DNA from: CAZISM01 sp964541895
GTDB lineage: Bacteria > Zhuqueibacterota > Zhuqueibacteria > Residuimicrobiales > Residuimicrobiaceae
Assembly: GCA_964541895.1 (NCBI GenBank)
Contig: CAZISM010000032.1
Coordinates: 1-48,808 of the forward strand
Length of the DNA: 48,808 nucleotides
Direction: 5' to 3'
Part shown: positions 33,408 to 42,034 of the stretch, piece by piece
Numbering within the stretch: the stretch's first letter is position 1
Layout: each line of letters opens with the position of its first letter
The notes under the pieces: generated by a model
Database searches by the model: none
The model's input: only the letters and a program-made list of their open reading frames with translations
What the model was told of the DNA's origin: nothing
Position numbers and translations under genes: made by a program

Positions 33408-34496
33408 TCAGCGATGGGCGCCGCATGACTTGCGAATGATGAGTTTCGGTTCCAGAATGGTTCTGATAACGCCGGTATGACCTTCGATTATGCGAGCCAG
33501 GTTGGCGAACGCCAGATTGCCGATTTCAAACGTTGATTGATGGATGGTGGTTAGCGGAACGGGGGCGTACGCGGACCTTTCGATGTTGTCAAAGCCGATC
33601 AGCGCGATATCATCAGGAAGGGAGAGACCGCTATCCAGGATCGCTTTTTGAAAGCCGAGAGCGGCCAGATCGCTGTAGACAAAGAATGCCGTCGGTCGTG
33701 GCTTTAATGCCAGGGCCTGTTGGGCGATTTCATACCCGGCGTCATAGTTGTTCCATTTCATGTAGAGTATCTGATCGTTAGAGACGCTCAGGTCATGTTC
33801 CGCCAAGGCTCGCTCATAGCCGTTTTGGCGCAATTGGGCGATCAGGTTGCCCTTTTCAGCGCTTATGTACCCGATACGACGATGGCCTTGGTTGATCAAA
33901 TGGTCCGTCGCCAGATAGCCGCCCTGTTCGTGGTTGGTGCCCACATAATTGATGTCCGGATCGTCAATATAGGAAACCATGACAAAGGGGAACCGTTCCT
34001 TGGTCAACTTGCGCAAGATGGAGGTTGCCTGATACTGGTGTGTCATTGAGGCGATGATCAAACCGCCGACCCCCATCTCTAAAAATCGACGTACCTGACG
34101 TTCCTCTTTTTCAAGACGGCCGGAGGAGTTGGATAATAAAAGGCTGTAGCCGTGTTCCGAGGCGGAATTTTCTATGCTGGGGATCATTAAGGAAAAGAAG
34201 GGATTGCGCAAATCGCTCAATACCAGGCCGACGGTTTTGTACTTGGTAAAATCTACAGAACGGCTTCGACGCGCTACATACATGCCGCGGCCGACGCGAC
34301 CGACGAGATACCCTTCATTGATCAGTACCGCCATGGCTTTGCGGGCCGTTATCAAGCTCACACCGAACTGTTTGGCCAGTTCCTGTTGCGAACCTATCAA
34401 ATCACCCTCTTTTATTTTGCCGGAAGCAATTTTTTCTTTCATGCTCTCGACAATCTGCTTATAGAGTGGCGCCGGGTTGTTCAGGTCTATGGTCAT
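33408..34496 (-). CDS. GntR/LacI hybrid transcription regulator (AraR-like architecture)
   Basis: 362 residues. Residues 1-75 form a GntR-type winged helix: PLYKQIVESMKEKIASGKIKEGD, then QQELAKQFGVSLITARKAMA as recognition helices and the wing YLVGRVGRGMYVARR. The remainder is a LacI/ribose-binding-protein-like sugar sensor (VGLVLSDLRNPFFSLMIPSI; YVGTNHEQGGYLATDHLINQGHRRIGYIS; LIGFDNIERSAYAPVPLTTIHQ). This fusion is the layout of Bacillus AraR, a repressor released by a sugar. A near-palindromic operator overlaps its own promoter and those of the two main sets of the locus, so it is the likely local repressor. The inducer is unknown. Confidence 0.92.
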   Translation of the reverse strand: MTIDLNNPAPLYKQIVESMKEKIASGKIKEGDLIGSQQELAKQFGVSLITARKAMAVLINEGYLVGRVGRGMYVARRSRSVDFTKYKTVGLVLSDLRNPFFSLMIPSIENSASEHGYSLLLSNSSGRLEKEERQVRRFLEMGVGGLIIASMTHQYQATSILRKLTKERFPFVMVSYIDDPDINYVGTNHEQGGYLATDHLINQGHRRIGYISAEKGNLIAQLRQNGYERALAEHDLSVSNDQILYMKWNNYDAGYEIAQQALALKPRPTAFFVYSDLAALGFQKAILDSGLSLPDDIALIGFDNIERSAYAPVPLTTIHQSTFEIGNLAFANLARIIEGHTGVIRTILEPKLIIRKSCGAHR

Positions 34497-34542
34497 TATG
34501 GGTGACTTGTTAAAATGGTTCTATGACCTTAATTATGCTTAA

Positions 34543-34554
34543 TAGGTAAATCTA
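34543..34554. promoter_or_regulatory. Operator copy 2 (TAGGTAAATCTA) over the regulator promoter
   Basis: It differs from copy 1 at one base of 12 and covers the whole -10 box of the regulator gene. This fits negative autoregulation by the GntR/LacI-type protein. Confidence 0.6.
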
Positions 34555-34577
34555 ACTCTATTTATCGTTACTTTCAA
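34549..34577 (-). promoter_or_regulatory. Promoter of the regulator gene
   Basis: On the minus strand TTGAAA (34572-34577), 17 bases, then TAGATT (34549-34554). The regulator ATG is about 50 bases downstream at 34496. Confidence 0.6.
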
Positions 34578-34682
34578 GCGCAAAATGTTCAATTTCTGTT
34601 TTCATCTTGCGTGTCGATAACGATGTTGTTTCATGGCGTTACGCTGGCGTTGCCAGGCTGGCAGGTCTCCTCTTCGCCACCG

Positions 34683-35432
34683 TTAAAGCCGGTAGCCCCA
34701 GGAGAATACCAACATGGATACAGGACGTTCGTCGCCATCCACATTCATTTCAAGTTTTGGGATAGTGGTATAATAACCTGCATCCAGTTTTCGAATGCCT
34801 TCGTATCGCGGCGAAGCCAGATTCAGGTATTGAACGCCCAATCTGATTTTTTGGCGCCACTCCACCGCCAACCCTGCTTCAACGCCAAAATCCGGGGTAA
34901 AGAAAAAGCGGGTCTTTTCGACGGGACGCCCTGCTACAATGGCCTTCCGCGATGCCTGCCTGGTGATATTAACGCCCGCCTGTACGGAGCTTTCAAGTGC
35001 CCAGGATGAGGTTAGAGGAATCTTGTAGGCAAAGCCGGTAAACAGTGGGATGTTGATCCAGGCGCCGTTCTCAAAAGATACTGTGATCGAATCGCCAAGT
35101 TCATCCTGAAAAAATTCGCTAATCTCTGTCACATCGGTCGGATTGATCAACAGTCGACCGCTCAACAGCCAAGAGATCCTGTTGTTGCTGATTGGCTGAT
35201 TGAATTCAATGCCGATACCTGCGCCTGTTGCAGCCAATCCCGCGTTTTTTCCAATTTGAAAGCCAGACCGGCGTGTGGTTTTGGCATCATCGCCGATGCG
35301 TTCAGAAAACCCGCCGACGGGATTGAGCGCGGCAATGGACACGGTGACAGACGCTTTCTCGTTCTGAGCCAGTCCGTTTGATAGAGTAAACAGAACCATG
35401 ACAGCGATACATGTTGCCAAGAGGGGTTTCAT
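34683..35432 (-). CDS. Outer-membrane beta-barrel-like protein
   Basis: 249 residues with a Sec signal (MKPLLATCIAVMVLFTLSNGLAQ). The mature part alternates hydrophobic and polar residues in short strands (GIGIEFNQPISNNRISWLL; SSVQAGVNITRQ; GLAVEWRQKIRLGVQYLNL) and ends in MLVFSWGYRL, where the terminal aromatic-x-hydrophobic pattern resembles an outer-membrane barrel end. A porin-like or PorT/OmpX-type role is plausible; I do not recognise a specific family. AGGAGG precedes the ATG. It lies between the sorting-domain protein and the regulator, 175 bases after the former, where a long inverted repeat may end the upstream transcript. Confidence 0.7.
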   Translation of the reverse strand: MKPLLATCIAVMVLFTLSNGLAQNEKASVTVSIAALNPVGGFSERIGDDAKTTRRSGFQIGKNAGLAATGAGIGIEFNQPISNNRISWLLSGRLLINPTDVTEISEFFQDELGDSITVSFENGAWINIPLFTGFAYKIPLTSSWALESSVQAGVNITRQASRKAIVAGRPVEKTRFFFTPDFGVEAGLAVEWRQKIRLGVQYLNLASPRYEGIRKLDAGYYTTIPKLEMNVDGDERPVSMLVFSWGYRL

Positions 35433-35526
35433 TTGCAGCTCCTCCAGTCCCCAGTGTGCAGATAAGGAACAGAACGATCAACAGCACGGCGAACTATTAG
35501 TATGGGCTTTACGCAACCGAAAAGGT

Positions 35527-35592
35527 GCCGGAGCGGTGTTGGCATCTGTATTACAAAAGCAGCGTGATGCAACATGTATCGACCGCTCCGGC
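35527..35592 (-). terminator. Possible terminator: 11-bp inverted repeat with long loop
   Basis: GCCGGAGCGGT (35527-35537) is exactly complementary to 35582-35592. On the minus strand the second arm is followed by ACCTTTT. It begins 16 bases beyond the stop of the beta-helix protein. The 44-base loop makes a standard intrinsic terminator uncertain. Confidence 0.4.
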
Positions 35593-35607
35593 GTGAAAGA
35601 GTACGAG

Positions 35608-37293
35608 CTATTTGATCAACAACATTTTTCTGGTCAGGCGTACATTTTCTGATCGCAGTTGATAGTAATACACGCCTGACGCCATGGCCAGGCCGGTTTC
35701 AGAGTCACGACCGTTCCAGACCACGGCGTGCTGACCCGCTGCCTGCAATCTGTTCCGCACCAGGGTCGCAACAACCTGTCCAAGCGCATTGTGCACCGTG
35801 ATGGTGATTTTTGCCGTGGTGGCCAGTGTATATCGAATGTCCGTGTTTGGATTGAACGGGTTGGGATAGTTCTGCTCCAGCACATACTCGATCGGTTTCG
35901 CTTCGGTCCCGTTTGCGACGCCGGTCGCCTGTTCTGCCAGCCATTGAGCCTTTTTCTCGGGAAACCAGTTGAGGTCGCCAAGAGGGAAGCCCTGGTCACC
36001 GGCCGTGTACGCCTTTGCTGTGGCGGGATAATCAAAGGTAAAGCGGTCGCTCTCCAGGCCGAACGAGGCGGGTTGATCGTTCAGGGTGCCAATGCCGTTC
36101 CGATCGGCCCTCGGGTCCGGATTGTTTTTGTTGTTAAAGTTGGAACTGAAGCGATACTTGACGTACGCGATAAAGGGTTCCGGCTTGGGCGCATCGGCGA
36201 AGGGCACCACTTCTTCAAAGTTATTATATTCGACGAAATTGGCGTTTTGGCCGTTAAAGAAGGCGCTTTTGCCATAGGGGCTGATGAACTCTGGGCCCTT
36301 GACGGTGTCGATCGTCGTCCAGAATGTTTTTAGCTCCTGGGTCCAACCATAAGCATTGTTGGCAACCAGCCATCTGCGTGATGTTTCCGGGAACTGTTCG
36401 CTCTTTATGGAATCAACGCTGATGATCGGAATGCGATCCGGCGGGGTCACCGTTTTCCGATGGCGCATGGCTTCAGCGGCCAGGTCAATAAAGATGTTGT
36501 TGGTGATGCTGGCATTTACTGTTTTGCCCAGTTCCAAAGGACCGCTCTGTTTTGTGCCAGACGAGGTGTTGGAGCCGAAGGCATTCTGATAAAAGGTTAC
36601 ATGATCGAGGACTAGATTTTTTAAAATAGCACCATCCATGCGCAGCATGCGCTGAGAATTTAAATAGAGCGTGCAGTTCTTCAGCACGAGCGAGTCACCC
36701 ATTTGACCCCGCGCGTCGTAAAATCGGCCGTTGGAAGGCGTAGCCAGGTCGATCGAATTGCGGAATTCGCAATCATAAAAATAGAGTTTTTGTTCGGTGC
36801 CATAGGAGCGAATGTGCGACTGGCGCGATTGATCGATCTGCACCCCTTCCCAGATCACGCGGGTGCCGTTGCCATACACAGCCATGGTATAGCGGCACTG
36901 ATTGCCGATCATGTCGATGCCGGAAATGTACAGATTTTTAAAGTGCGCCGGACCTTCCAGATAGGCAAAATCATCGTTGGCGCCCGATTCGTTTACCGCC
37001 ATGATGATCAGGGGTTTGGCCCCCTCTCCTTGCGCGGCCCAGATGCGCAGCGGCGAGCCTTTAACGTTCACCAGATGGCCGTTTATCAGATAGACGCCGC
37101 CGCGTTCCAGACGATACACTCGATTCAATGACTTGGGCGCCCCTGTGGCCGTTGTATCGCCCTCAATGGCCAGGTTCAAGGTTTCATAGCCTTGCGGTAC
37201 GTCGATATAGTCCCAGGCTTGAGCCCAGAGGACGGAGCAGAACAAGAGAATCGTGACCATTGACAGGTTGATTGTGGTAACCCTGATTTTCAT
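35608..37293 (-). CDS. Secreted parallel beta-helix protein with C-terminal sorting domain
   Basis: 561 residues. A Sec signal (ending near LWAQA) is followed by a right-handed beta-helix of the pectate/chondroitin-lyase-like type: repeated LKNCTLYLNSQR, LVLDHVTFYQN and ASITNNIFIDL rungs between about residues 90 and 300. From residue 470 there is a sorting domain that begins YVLEQNYPNPFNPNTDIRY and ends in a basic KMLLIK tail. Such domains direct proteins through type-IX-like secretion to the cell surface in FCB-group bacteria. It may be a glycan-binding protein or polysaccharide lyase; no catalytic residues are assigned. AGGAGG precedes the ATG (AGGAGGAACACATG). It follows the TonB receptor by 64 bases and is likely cotranscribed with it. 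Confidence 0.83.
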   Translation of the reverse strand: MKIRVTTINLSMVTILLFCSVLWAQAWDYIDVPQGYETLNLAIEGDTTATGAPKSLNRVYRLERGGVYLINGHLVNVKGSPLRIWAAQGEGAKPLIIMAVNESGANDDFAYLEGPAHFKNLYISGIDMIGNQCRYTMAVYGNGTRVIWEGVQIDQSRQSHIRSYGTEQKLYFYDCEFRNSIDLATPSNGRFYDARGQMGDSLVLKNCTLYLNSQRMLRMDGAILKNLVLDHVTFYQNAFGSNTSSGTKQSGPLELGKTVNASITNNIFIDLAAEAMRHRKTVTPPDRIPIISVDSIKSEQFPETSRRWLVANNAYGWTQELKTFWTTIDTVKGPEFISPYGKSAFFNGQNANFVEYNNFEEVVPFADAPKPEPFIAYVKYRFSSNFNNKNNPDPRADRNGIGTLNDQPASFGLESDRFTFDYPATAKAYTAGDQGFPLGDLNWFPEKKAQWLAEQATGVANGTEAKPIEYVLEQNYPNPFNPNTDIRYTLATTAKITITVHNALGQVVATLVRNRLQAAGQHAVVWNGRDSETGLAMASGVYYYQLRSENVRLTRKMLLIK

Positions 37294-37357
37294 GTGTTCC
37301 TCCTTTTTGGTTTAGTGAAGGCCGCCTTGAAAGGCGGCTGATGTTTGCGAACGGATG

Positions 37358-40249
37358 TCACAGTTTCAACGTCAAACCCATGTCGGAAGTAAAACCATAA
37401 TACTCTCGCGATGTTGCGTAACGGGCGGTCTGCATAAACGATTCGTCGGGCTGGTTGGTCAAATTGTTCACGTTACAAAACAGACCGATCGTTCTGGTTA
37501 CATCGTATTTCAATGAAAGATCCCAGCGAATATAGGTGTTGGTAAAGCCATCGAGCTCTTCCCGGACCCCGACATAGCTCAGCGTCTTGCCCTGCAGCAG
37601 CATCGAAATACGGCCCGAAAATTTTCCCAGGTCATACCCCAGGGACAGGTTGGCGATATCGGCGGCCTGGTCCGGCATATTGCCGGTGCGGAAGGTATCG
37701 ATCACGGTGGTGCGCAGAAACGGAAAGGCCGCTAAACGTTCCTGTTTGACAAAGGAGCGGGGAAAGTTGGTTTCAGACCAAATGTGGGAATAATTGGCGT
37801 TGATGACAATACCGTCCAGCGGGCGCGGCAACCATTTGAGATTGGTTTGCCATTCCACTTCAAAACCTCGTACATCGGTTTGGTTAGGATTGTTTTCGGG
37901 CCGGGTGATGGTATATCCTTTGAGATTTTTTTCCACACCCTCCTTGTCCGGATCGATGATCATGTGGCCGCTGCGCACATAGATGAGATGATCGATTTTT
38001 TTGGCAAATCCGCCCAGGGTGATCAGACCAATGCGATTGCCATACCAGGAGAGATAGAGATCGTAATTGGTCGACAATTGCGGGTTTAAATAGGGATTAC
38101 CATATTCGACGAGAAAGGAGGAGCCTTTAATTTTTTTTGACGGGATGATAAAATCCATGCGTGGATACGAAATGGATTTGGTGAACGCCAGGCGCACGTC
38201 AAACCATTTGGTCGGTAGAAAGCGCAGATGAATCATGGGAAACAGGTTCGAATATTTGACGACAGCGGTTGTGTCCTGTACGCGTTCATCGTCGATCAGT
38301 CCTTCATCCTCTACGTTGTTGACAATGCCTGATTTGCCCATGGCATCAATCACAGCGGATTCATAGCGGAAGCCGGGCATACATTTCACCTGTCGACCGA
38401 TATTCAATTCGGTCATGAGATACGCGGCGCCGAGGCGGTCGGTGACGTTGTAATCGTCCATGTCCCGCTGCAGGGAGAAGCGGTAGACCTCGTCATAGAG
38501 ATAGCTGTTGAGGAAATGATCCAGCTCAGTGGCATCGAGGCCGACGCCAAAATTGTAATCTCCACTTAAAAAGCGGCCGGCGTCGAATTTTGGATCCAGA
38601 TAATATTTCATATAGGCATAGCCGGTGCCGGGCATGCGCTCGTAGGTAAAGCCCGGTGTGCCGTATTGAGAATGGTGCACGGCATATTTAGTATCAGTTT
38701 TATCCAGGCGGGATGAGGCATAATCTCGATCTCGCTCGCGCTTTTTCTCCCGGAATTTGACACCGCCTTTGATTTTTCCGGCCACGTTGGACATGAACGT
38801 GTACGGCATTTCGATGTTGACCTGTGCGGACAGATCTCTTTCAGAGGAACGTTCCGGTTCGAATTCGCCGTCATAAAGATATGCGTTTTCCACCCGGTTG
38901 AAGGCGTTGTTGATCAGGTCCTCGGGTGCTGCGATTGTTGGTATGGTTGCTGTGTTGAAGGCGTTGGCCTCTTCAAATTGGAAGCGGCTGTTGTAGGGGT
39001 AGCGCGTGATGGAAGAGGAGCGGGCGACCCGCCAGTCCATTTTTGCGCCGGCCCACTCGTGCTCGCCGGCCAGGGAGTTGGTCATGATGTCGATCTGACG
39101 TTGTCGGTTCCGCAGATAGTATTTCATTTTATTGCTGCCGGACATATCGAATCGGCGCGTGCGGACAAGCTCGTCGCGGTCAAGTCGGCTGAGAAAATTG
39201 TTAAGAAGAAGTTTGCCGCCCTGGATTTGATAGTCCAGCATGATGTTGAAACCGTACCGTTTGCGAATGTCGTTGGTATGCTCAAACGTCACCGCGGCGG
39301 TAGTGATGGGTGCATACGTTTCTTCCGGACGTTTCTCTCTGGCAAGCATGTAGCTGGCTTGAAATTGATCGGAGCCTCGTTGGGTCCTTTCCATATTGCC
39401 GGTGAGAAGGATACCCAATCGGTCATCCTGTAACCGGTTGCTGACAACGATGCGACCGCGATATTCACCGAATTCATGCCGTTGCTGGTTAAAGCCGTTC
39501 TGGACCCGACTGCTGAATTTAAAGCCTCCGCTGGGCGCGGTGGTCAATTGAAAGTCAACTGTGCCGCCGAGCGCGTCCGCGTCTTTGTCGGGTGTCAACG
39601 CTTTGGTAACTTCGATACCGGCGAGTATTTCAGGAGCGATCATGCTCAAGTCAACGCTGCGATCGTCCAAATCTGTTGCCGGAATTCGATCTCCCGCAAT
39701 GGTTATGGCGTTGTAGGTGGGTGACAGGCCGCGAATCACCACCTTGTTCCCTTCGCCACCACTGCGTTGAATCGAAATGCCGGGCAAGCGACCGACTGAT
39801 TCAGCCGCGTTGGCATCCGGCAGTTCCATGATTTTTTCAGCGGACACCACATTGGTGATGGTGCGTGAGGTTAATTGGCGGTTGATGGCGCCAGCCTGGC
39901 CAAGGGCCTGTGCTGTTACTACTACTGTGCCGCCTTCAATGGCGTCAAGCTGCAATGCTATGGGGACCTGAACGATTTGGCCATCGCGCGTTTCGACGGC
40001 GATGGTCTTGCTTTTGTAACCAATATAGGTAACCCTGAGCGAATGACGACCGGGTGGAACTTTGGCGATGGTATAGCTGCCTTTGAGATCGGTCGCTGCT
40101 CCGAGTGCCGTCCCCAGCAGCATCACATTGGCGCCTAGAAGCGGCTTTTTATCGACCGAATCGACTACAACGCCTTTAATGATCCCTTGGGCCAGTAGAA
40201 AACAGGGAAAAGTAATTAACAGAGAAGGAATGAGCAACCGTTTGAACAT
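37358..40249 (-). CDS. TonB-dependent outer-membrane receptor
   Basis: 963 residues from the ATG at 40249, with AAGGA upstream; a GTG five codons earlier is possible. A Sec signal ends near CFLLAQ. Residues about 20-105 form a carboxypeptidase-regulatory-like domain (GVVVDSVDKKPLLGANVML; VPPGRHSLRVTYIGY). The plug contains LPDANAAESVGRLPGISIQR and VVIRGLSPTYNAITIAG, and a 22-strand barrel follows, ending in the aromatic-poor strand MGLTLKL. The plug is of the carbohydrate-type TonB receptor group seen in Caulobacter and Xanthomonas, not the SusC type, and no susD gene is present. It imports oligosaccharides with TonB energy. It leads the minus-strand set and has an operator on its promoter. 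Confidence 0.93.
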   Translation of the reverse strand: MFKRLLIPSLLITFPCFLLAQGIIKGVVVDSVDKKPLLGANVMLLGTALGAATDLKGSYTIAKVPPGRHSLRVTYIGYKSKTIAVETRDGQIVQVPIALQLDAIEGGTVVVTAQALGQAGAINRQLTSRTITNVVSAEKIMELPDANAAESVGRLPGISIQRSGGEGNKVVIRGLSPTYNAITIAGDRIPATDLDDRSVDLSMIAPEILAGIEVTKALTPDKDADALGGTVDFQLTTAPSGGFKFSSRVQNGFNQQRHEFGEYRGRIVVSNRLQDDRLGILLTGNMERTQRGSDQFQASYMLAREKRPEETYAPITTAAVTFEHTNDIRKRYGFNIMLDYQIQGGKLLLNNFLSRLDRDELVRTRRFDMSGSNKMKYYLRNRQRQIDIMTNSLAGEHEWAGAKMDWRVARSSSITRYPYNSRFQFEEANAFNTATIPTIAAPEDLINNAFNRVENAYLYDGEFEPERSSERDLSAQVNIEMPYTFMSNVAGKIKGGVKFREKKRERDRDYASSRLDKTDTKYAVHHSQYGTPGFTYERMPGTGYAYMKYYLDPKFDAGRFLSGDYNFGVGLDATELDHFLNSYLYDEVYRFSLQRDMDDYNVTDRLGAAYLMTELNIGRQVKCMPGFRYESAVIDAMGKSGIVNNVEDEGLIDDERVQDTTAVVKYSNLFPMIHLRFLPTKWFDVRLAFTKSISYPRMDFIIPSKKIKGSSFLVEYGNPYLNPQLSTNYDLYLSWYGNRIGLITLGGFAKKIDHLIYVRSGHMIIDPDKEGVEKNLKGYTITRPENNPNQTDVRGFEVEWQTNLKWLPRPLDGIVINANYSHIWSETNFPRSFVKQERLAAFPFLRTTVIDTFRTGNMPDQAADIANLSLGYDLGKFSGRISMLLQGKTLSYVGVREELDGFTNTYIRWDLSLKYDVTRTIGLFCNVNNLTNQPDESFMQTARYATSREYYGFTSDMGLTLKL

Positions 40250-40303
40250 GGGCGTGTCCTTCACATTGGTGAAATAATTAAGAGATTGACACAGGCCACT
40301 TAA

Positions 40304-40315
40304 TAGATATACCTA
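40304..40315. promoter_or_regulatory. Operator copy 3 (TAGATATACCTA) over the TonB-receptor promoter
   Basis: The complement of this 12-mer is identical to copy 1. It overlaps the last two bases of the -10 and extends toward the start site, at exactly the same offset as copy 1. Confidence 0.65.
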
Positions 40316-40342
40316 TATACATATAAATATATTTAATGTCAA
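40314..40342 (-). promoter_or_regulatory. Promoter of the TonB-receptor gene
   Basis: On the minus strand a consensus TTGACA (40337-40342), exactly 17 bases, then TATATA (40314-40319). The ATG at 40249 is about 60 bases downstream. This is the best sigma70-type match in the window. Confidence 0.7.
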
Positions 40343-40557
40343 TATTTTTTCAAAGAATTTTTAAAAGTAACCGAAAAAATTGCTCTTTTCTCAACAGGTT
40401 GACTATTGTGAAATAAATAAAATCAGCGTGCCTTAGATCCGGCAGCAAGAAGGGAAGGGACCGCAAAACCCGCTTATGCGACGGCTGTTTTGAATGTCAA
40501 GGCTTGAGACTGCTGCAACGTGAGGTTGGGAGTGGAGCTAGAGGTGTAAATTACGCT
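40343..40557. other. Gene-free spacer, nothing recognised
   Basis: The upstream part of the 308-base gap between the TonB receptor and the next minus-strand gene. It is AT-rich up to about 40430. No open frame, RNA gene or clear terminator is seen. Confidence 0.5.
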
Positions 40558-41166
40558 TTAAAAAAATATCAAGGCGCGCAGCTGAATTTCGGTGCCGCCG
40601 TTGTGATTGACCTGGCGAAAAGCCGCTTCCAGAGCGCCAAAACGGGTGCCATAACTCGCTTTGGCGCCGATCTTGGTCATGGCCTCGTCGCCATCGGCCT
40701 GATAATAGTAACTGCTGAATCCCAGGGCCAACGGGCCCAGCACCGTGTATTGTATCTCAAAAGGATCCATCAGCCACTGTCCGACGCCTTCCTGACCGAG
40801 CGGAACATAGCGCACCAGCAGCAGAGAGCCGGACCATTTGCCTTCCTGGCCGATGACAAACAGAGACGGTTGCAGATAATACTCATCGCTGGCCGCAGCC
40901 AGGTTGGCGATGGTATAGGCATGGATGTTTTTGTGGTTGAACGCATTGTAGCCGCCGCCAATGGCCAGCTCTTTATAGGAGGCGGGCGGAATGCGAATAT
41001 GAACCGCGTTGATCATGACTCGGCCGTTGGCCAGATAACGGGAGTAGATAAAATTGCGGTAGGTCACCTCGCCCTGTTCGTTCCATTCCGCCGGCCGCAG
41101 ATCGAGGACATTGTTTTGCGCCCAGGCGGCACCCACCAGGCCTAGCAGCAGCACTAAAGAACGCAT
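40558..41166 (-). CDS. Secreted protein of unknown function, possible outer-membrane barrel
   Basis: 202 residues from the ATG at 41166, with AAAGGAG seven bases ahead (AAAGGAGATTCTATG); the frame is open 36 codons upstream but lacks a signal. A Sec signal (MRSLVLLLGLVGAAWAQ) precedes a mature part of strand-like segments (GRVMINAVHIRIP; KWSGSLLLVRYVPL; LGPLALGFSSYYYQADGD; AEAFRQ-type ending with IQLRALIFF). The final phenylalanine and alternating pattern suggest an outer-membrane beta-barrel. I do not recognise a family. It lies between metW and the TonB receptor on the same strand, 104 bases after metW, with no operator copy nearby. Confidence 0.6.
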   Translation of the reverse strand: MRSLVLLLGLVGAAWAQNNVLDLRPAEWNEQGEVTYRNFIYSRYLANGRVMINAVHIRIPPASYKELAIGGGYNAFNHKNIHAYTIANLAAASDEYYLQPSLFVIGQEGKWSGSLLLVRYVPLGQEGVGQWLMDPFEIQYTVLGPLALGFSSYYYQADGDEAMTKIGAKASYGTRFGALEAAFRQVNHNGGTEIQLRALIFF

Positions 41167-41270
41167 AGAATCTCCTTTCAAGGCAATTTGTTTGCATGGT
41201 CCGACACAGGATCGACGCGGGCTAGCGGCTGAATTTTGCTTCGCCAGTTTGCAGCCAAGGTGCCGGCCGA

Positions 41271-42034
41271 TCACGTTTTACGGATGACAAAAATAGCCAC
41301 CTCGGTGAGCAGGTTAGAGCAAAGGCCGGCGACTCGGGACCGTTTTCGGCCTCTGATGTGGATACGATCGAGCACGGTGATTTTTTCCTGGCGGCAGAGC
41401 TGGAGAAAATCCTTGATCGTGGCCAGGTGAATATTGGGCGTGTCGTACCAGGGATTGGGCAGTGCTTTGGTCACCGGCATGCGACCCAGAAAGAACAGCT
41501 GACAGCGACTGGGCCAATAGCCGAAATTGGGGAAACTGAGAATGCCGGTGCGGCCGATGCGGACCATTTCGCGCAGCGTGATCAACGGCTTGTGCACTTC
41601 CTGCAGGGTCCGGCTGAGAATAACATAGTCGAACGAGTGATCCGGATAATCGTACAAGCCTTCATCCAGATTGCCGTGGATGACGGGTACGCCTTTGCTG
41701 ATGCATTCATAAATGTGTTCGTTGTACAGCTCGATGCCGACGCCGTCCACCTGTNNNNNNNNNNNNNNNNNNNNNNNNNNNNNNNNNNNNNNNNNNNNNN
41801 NNNNNNNNNNNNNNNNNNNNNNNNNNNNNNNNNNNNNNNNNNNNNNNNNNNNNNGATGCATTCATAAATGTGTTCGTTGTACAGCTCGATGCCGACGCCG
41901 TCCACCTGTTTTTCATGGATCAATTTATTGAGCAGATCGCCGTCGCCGCAACCGAGGTCCAGCACACGGCTGGCCGTGGGCACCAGATCGGCGATGACCT
42001 GCAGATCGACCCGCATATGCAAGGGCTGGTTCAT
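41271..42034 (-). CDS. metW: Methionine biosynthesis protein MetW, interrupted by an assembly gap
   Basis: The gene is split by 100 N, and 55 bases are repeated on either side. Removing the gap and one repeat copy (155 bases) restores a clean 202-residue frame, the usual MetW length. Residues 23-31 (RVLDLGCGD) are the SAM-dependent methyltransferase motif I, followed by GVGIELYNEHIYECI, SFDYVILSRTLQEV and GILSFPNFGYWPSRCQLFFLG, characteristic of MetW. MetW partners MetX in homoserine acylation. Its start overlaps the metX stop by 4 bases (ATGA). Coordinates within the gap are artificial. Confidence 0.9.
41700..41909. repeat. 55-bp exact direct repeat flanking the N run (contig-end overlap)
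   Basis: 41700-41754 and 41855-41909 are identical, beginning GATGCATTCATAAATG. They abut the gap on either side and encode the same MetW segment. This is how two contigs that overlap look when a scaffolder pads them with N instead of merging. Confidence 0.95.
41755..41854. other. Assembly gap of exactly 100 N
   Basis: A default-length filler. Together with the flanking repeat it implies a true gap size of zero, with the contigs overlapping by 55 bases. Confidence 0.98.

Noticed and set aside
34683..40249. SusC/SusD pair
   Set aside because: The receptor plug is not SusC-like and neither neighbouring protein resembles SusD; one is a beta-helix with a sorting tag, the other a small barrel.
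41700..41909. Real tandem duplication or mobile element target duplication in metW
   Set aside because: The repeats directly abut exactly 100 N, and removing one copy restores an intact gene, so it is an assembly artefact.
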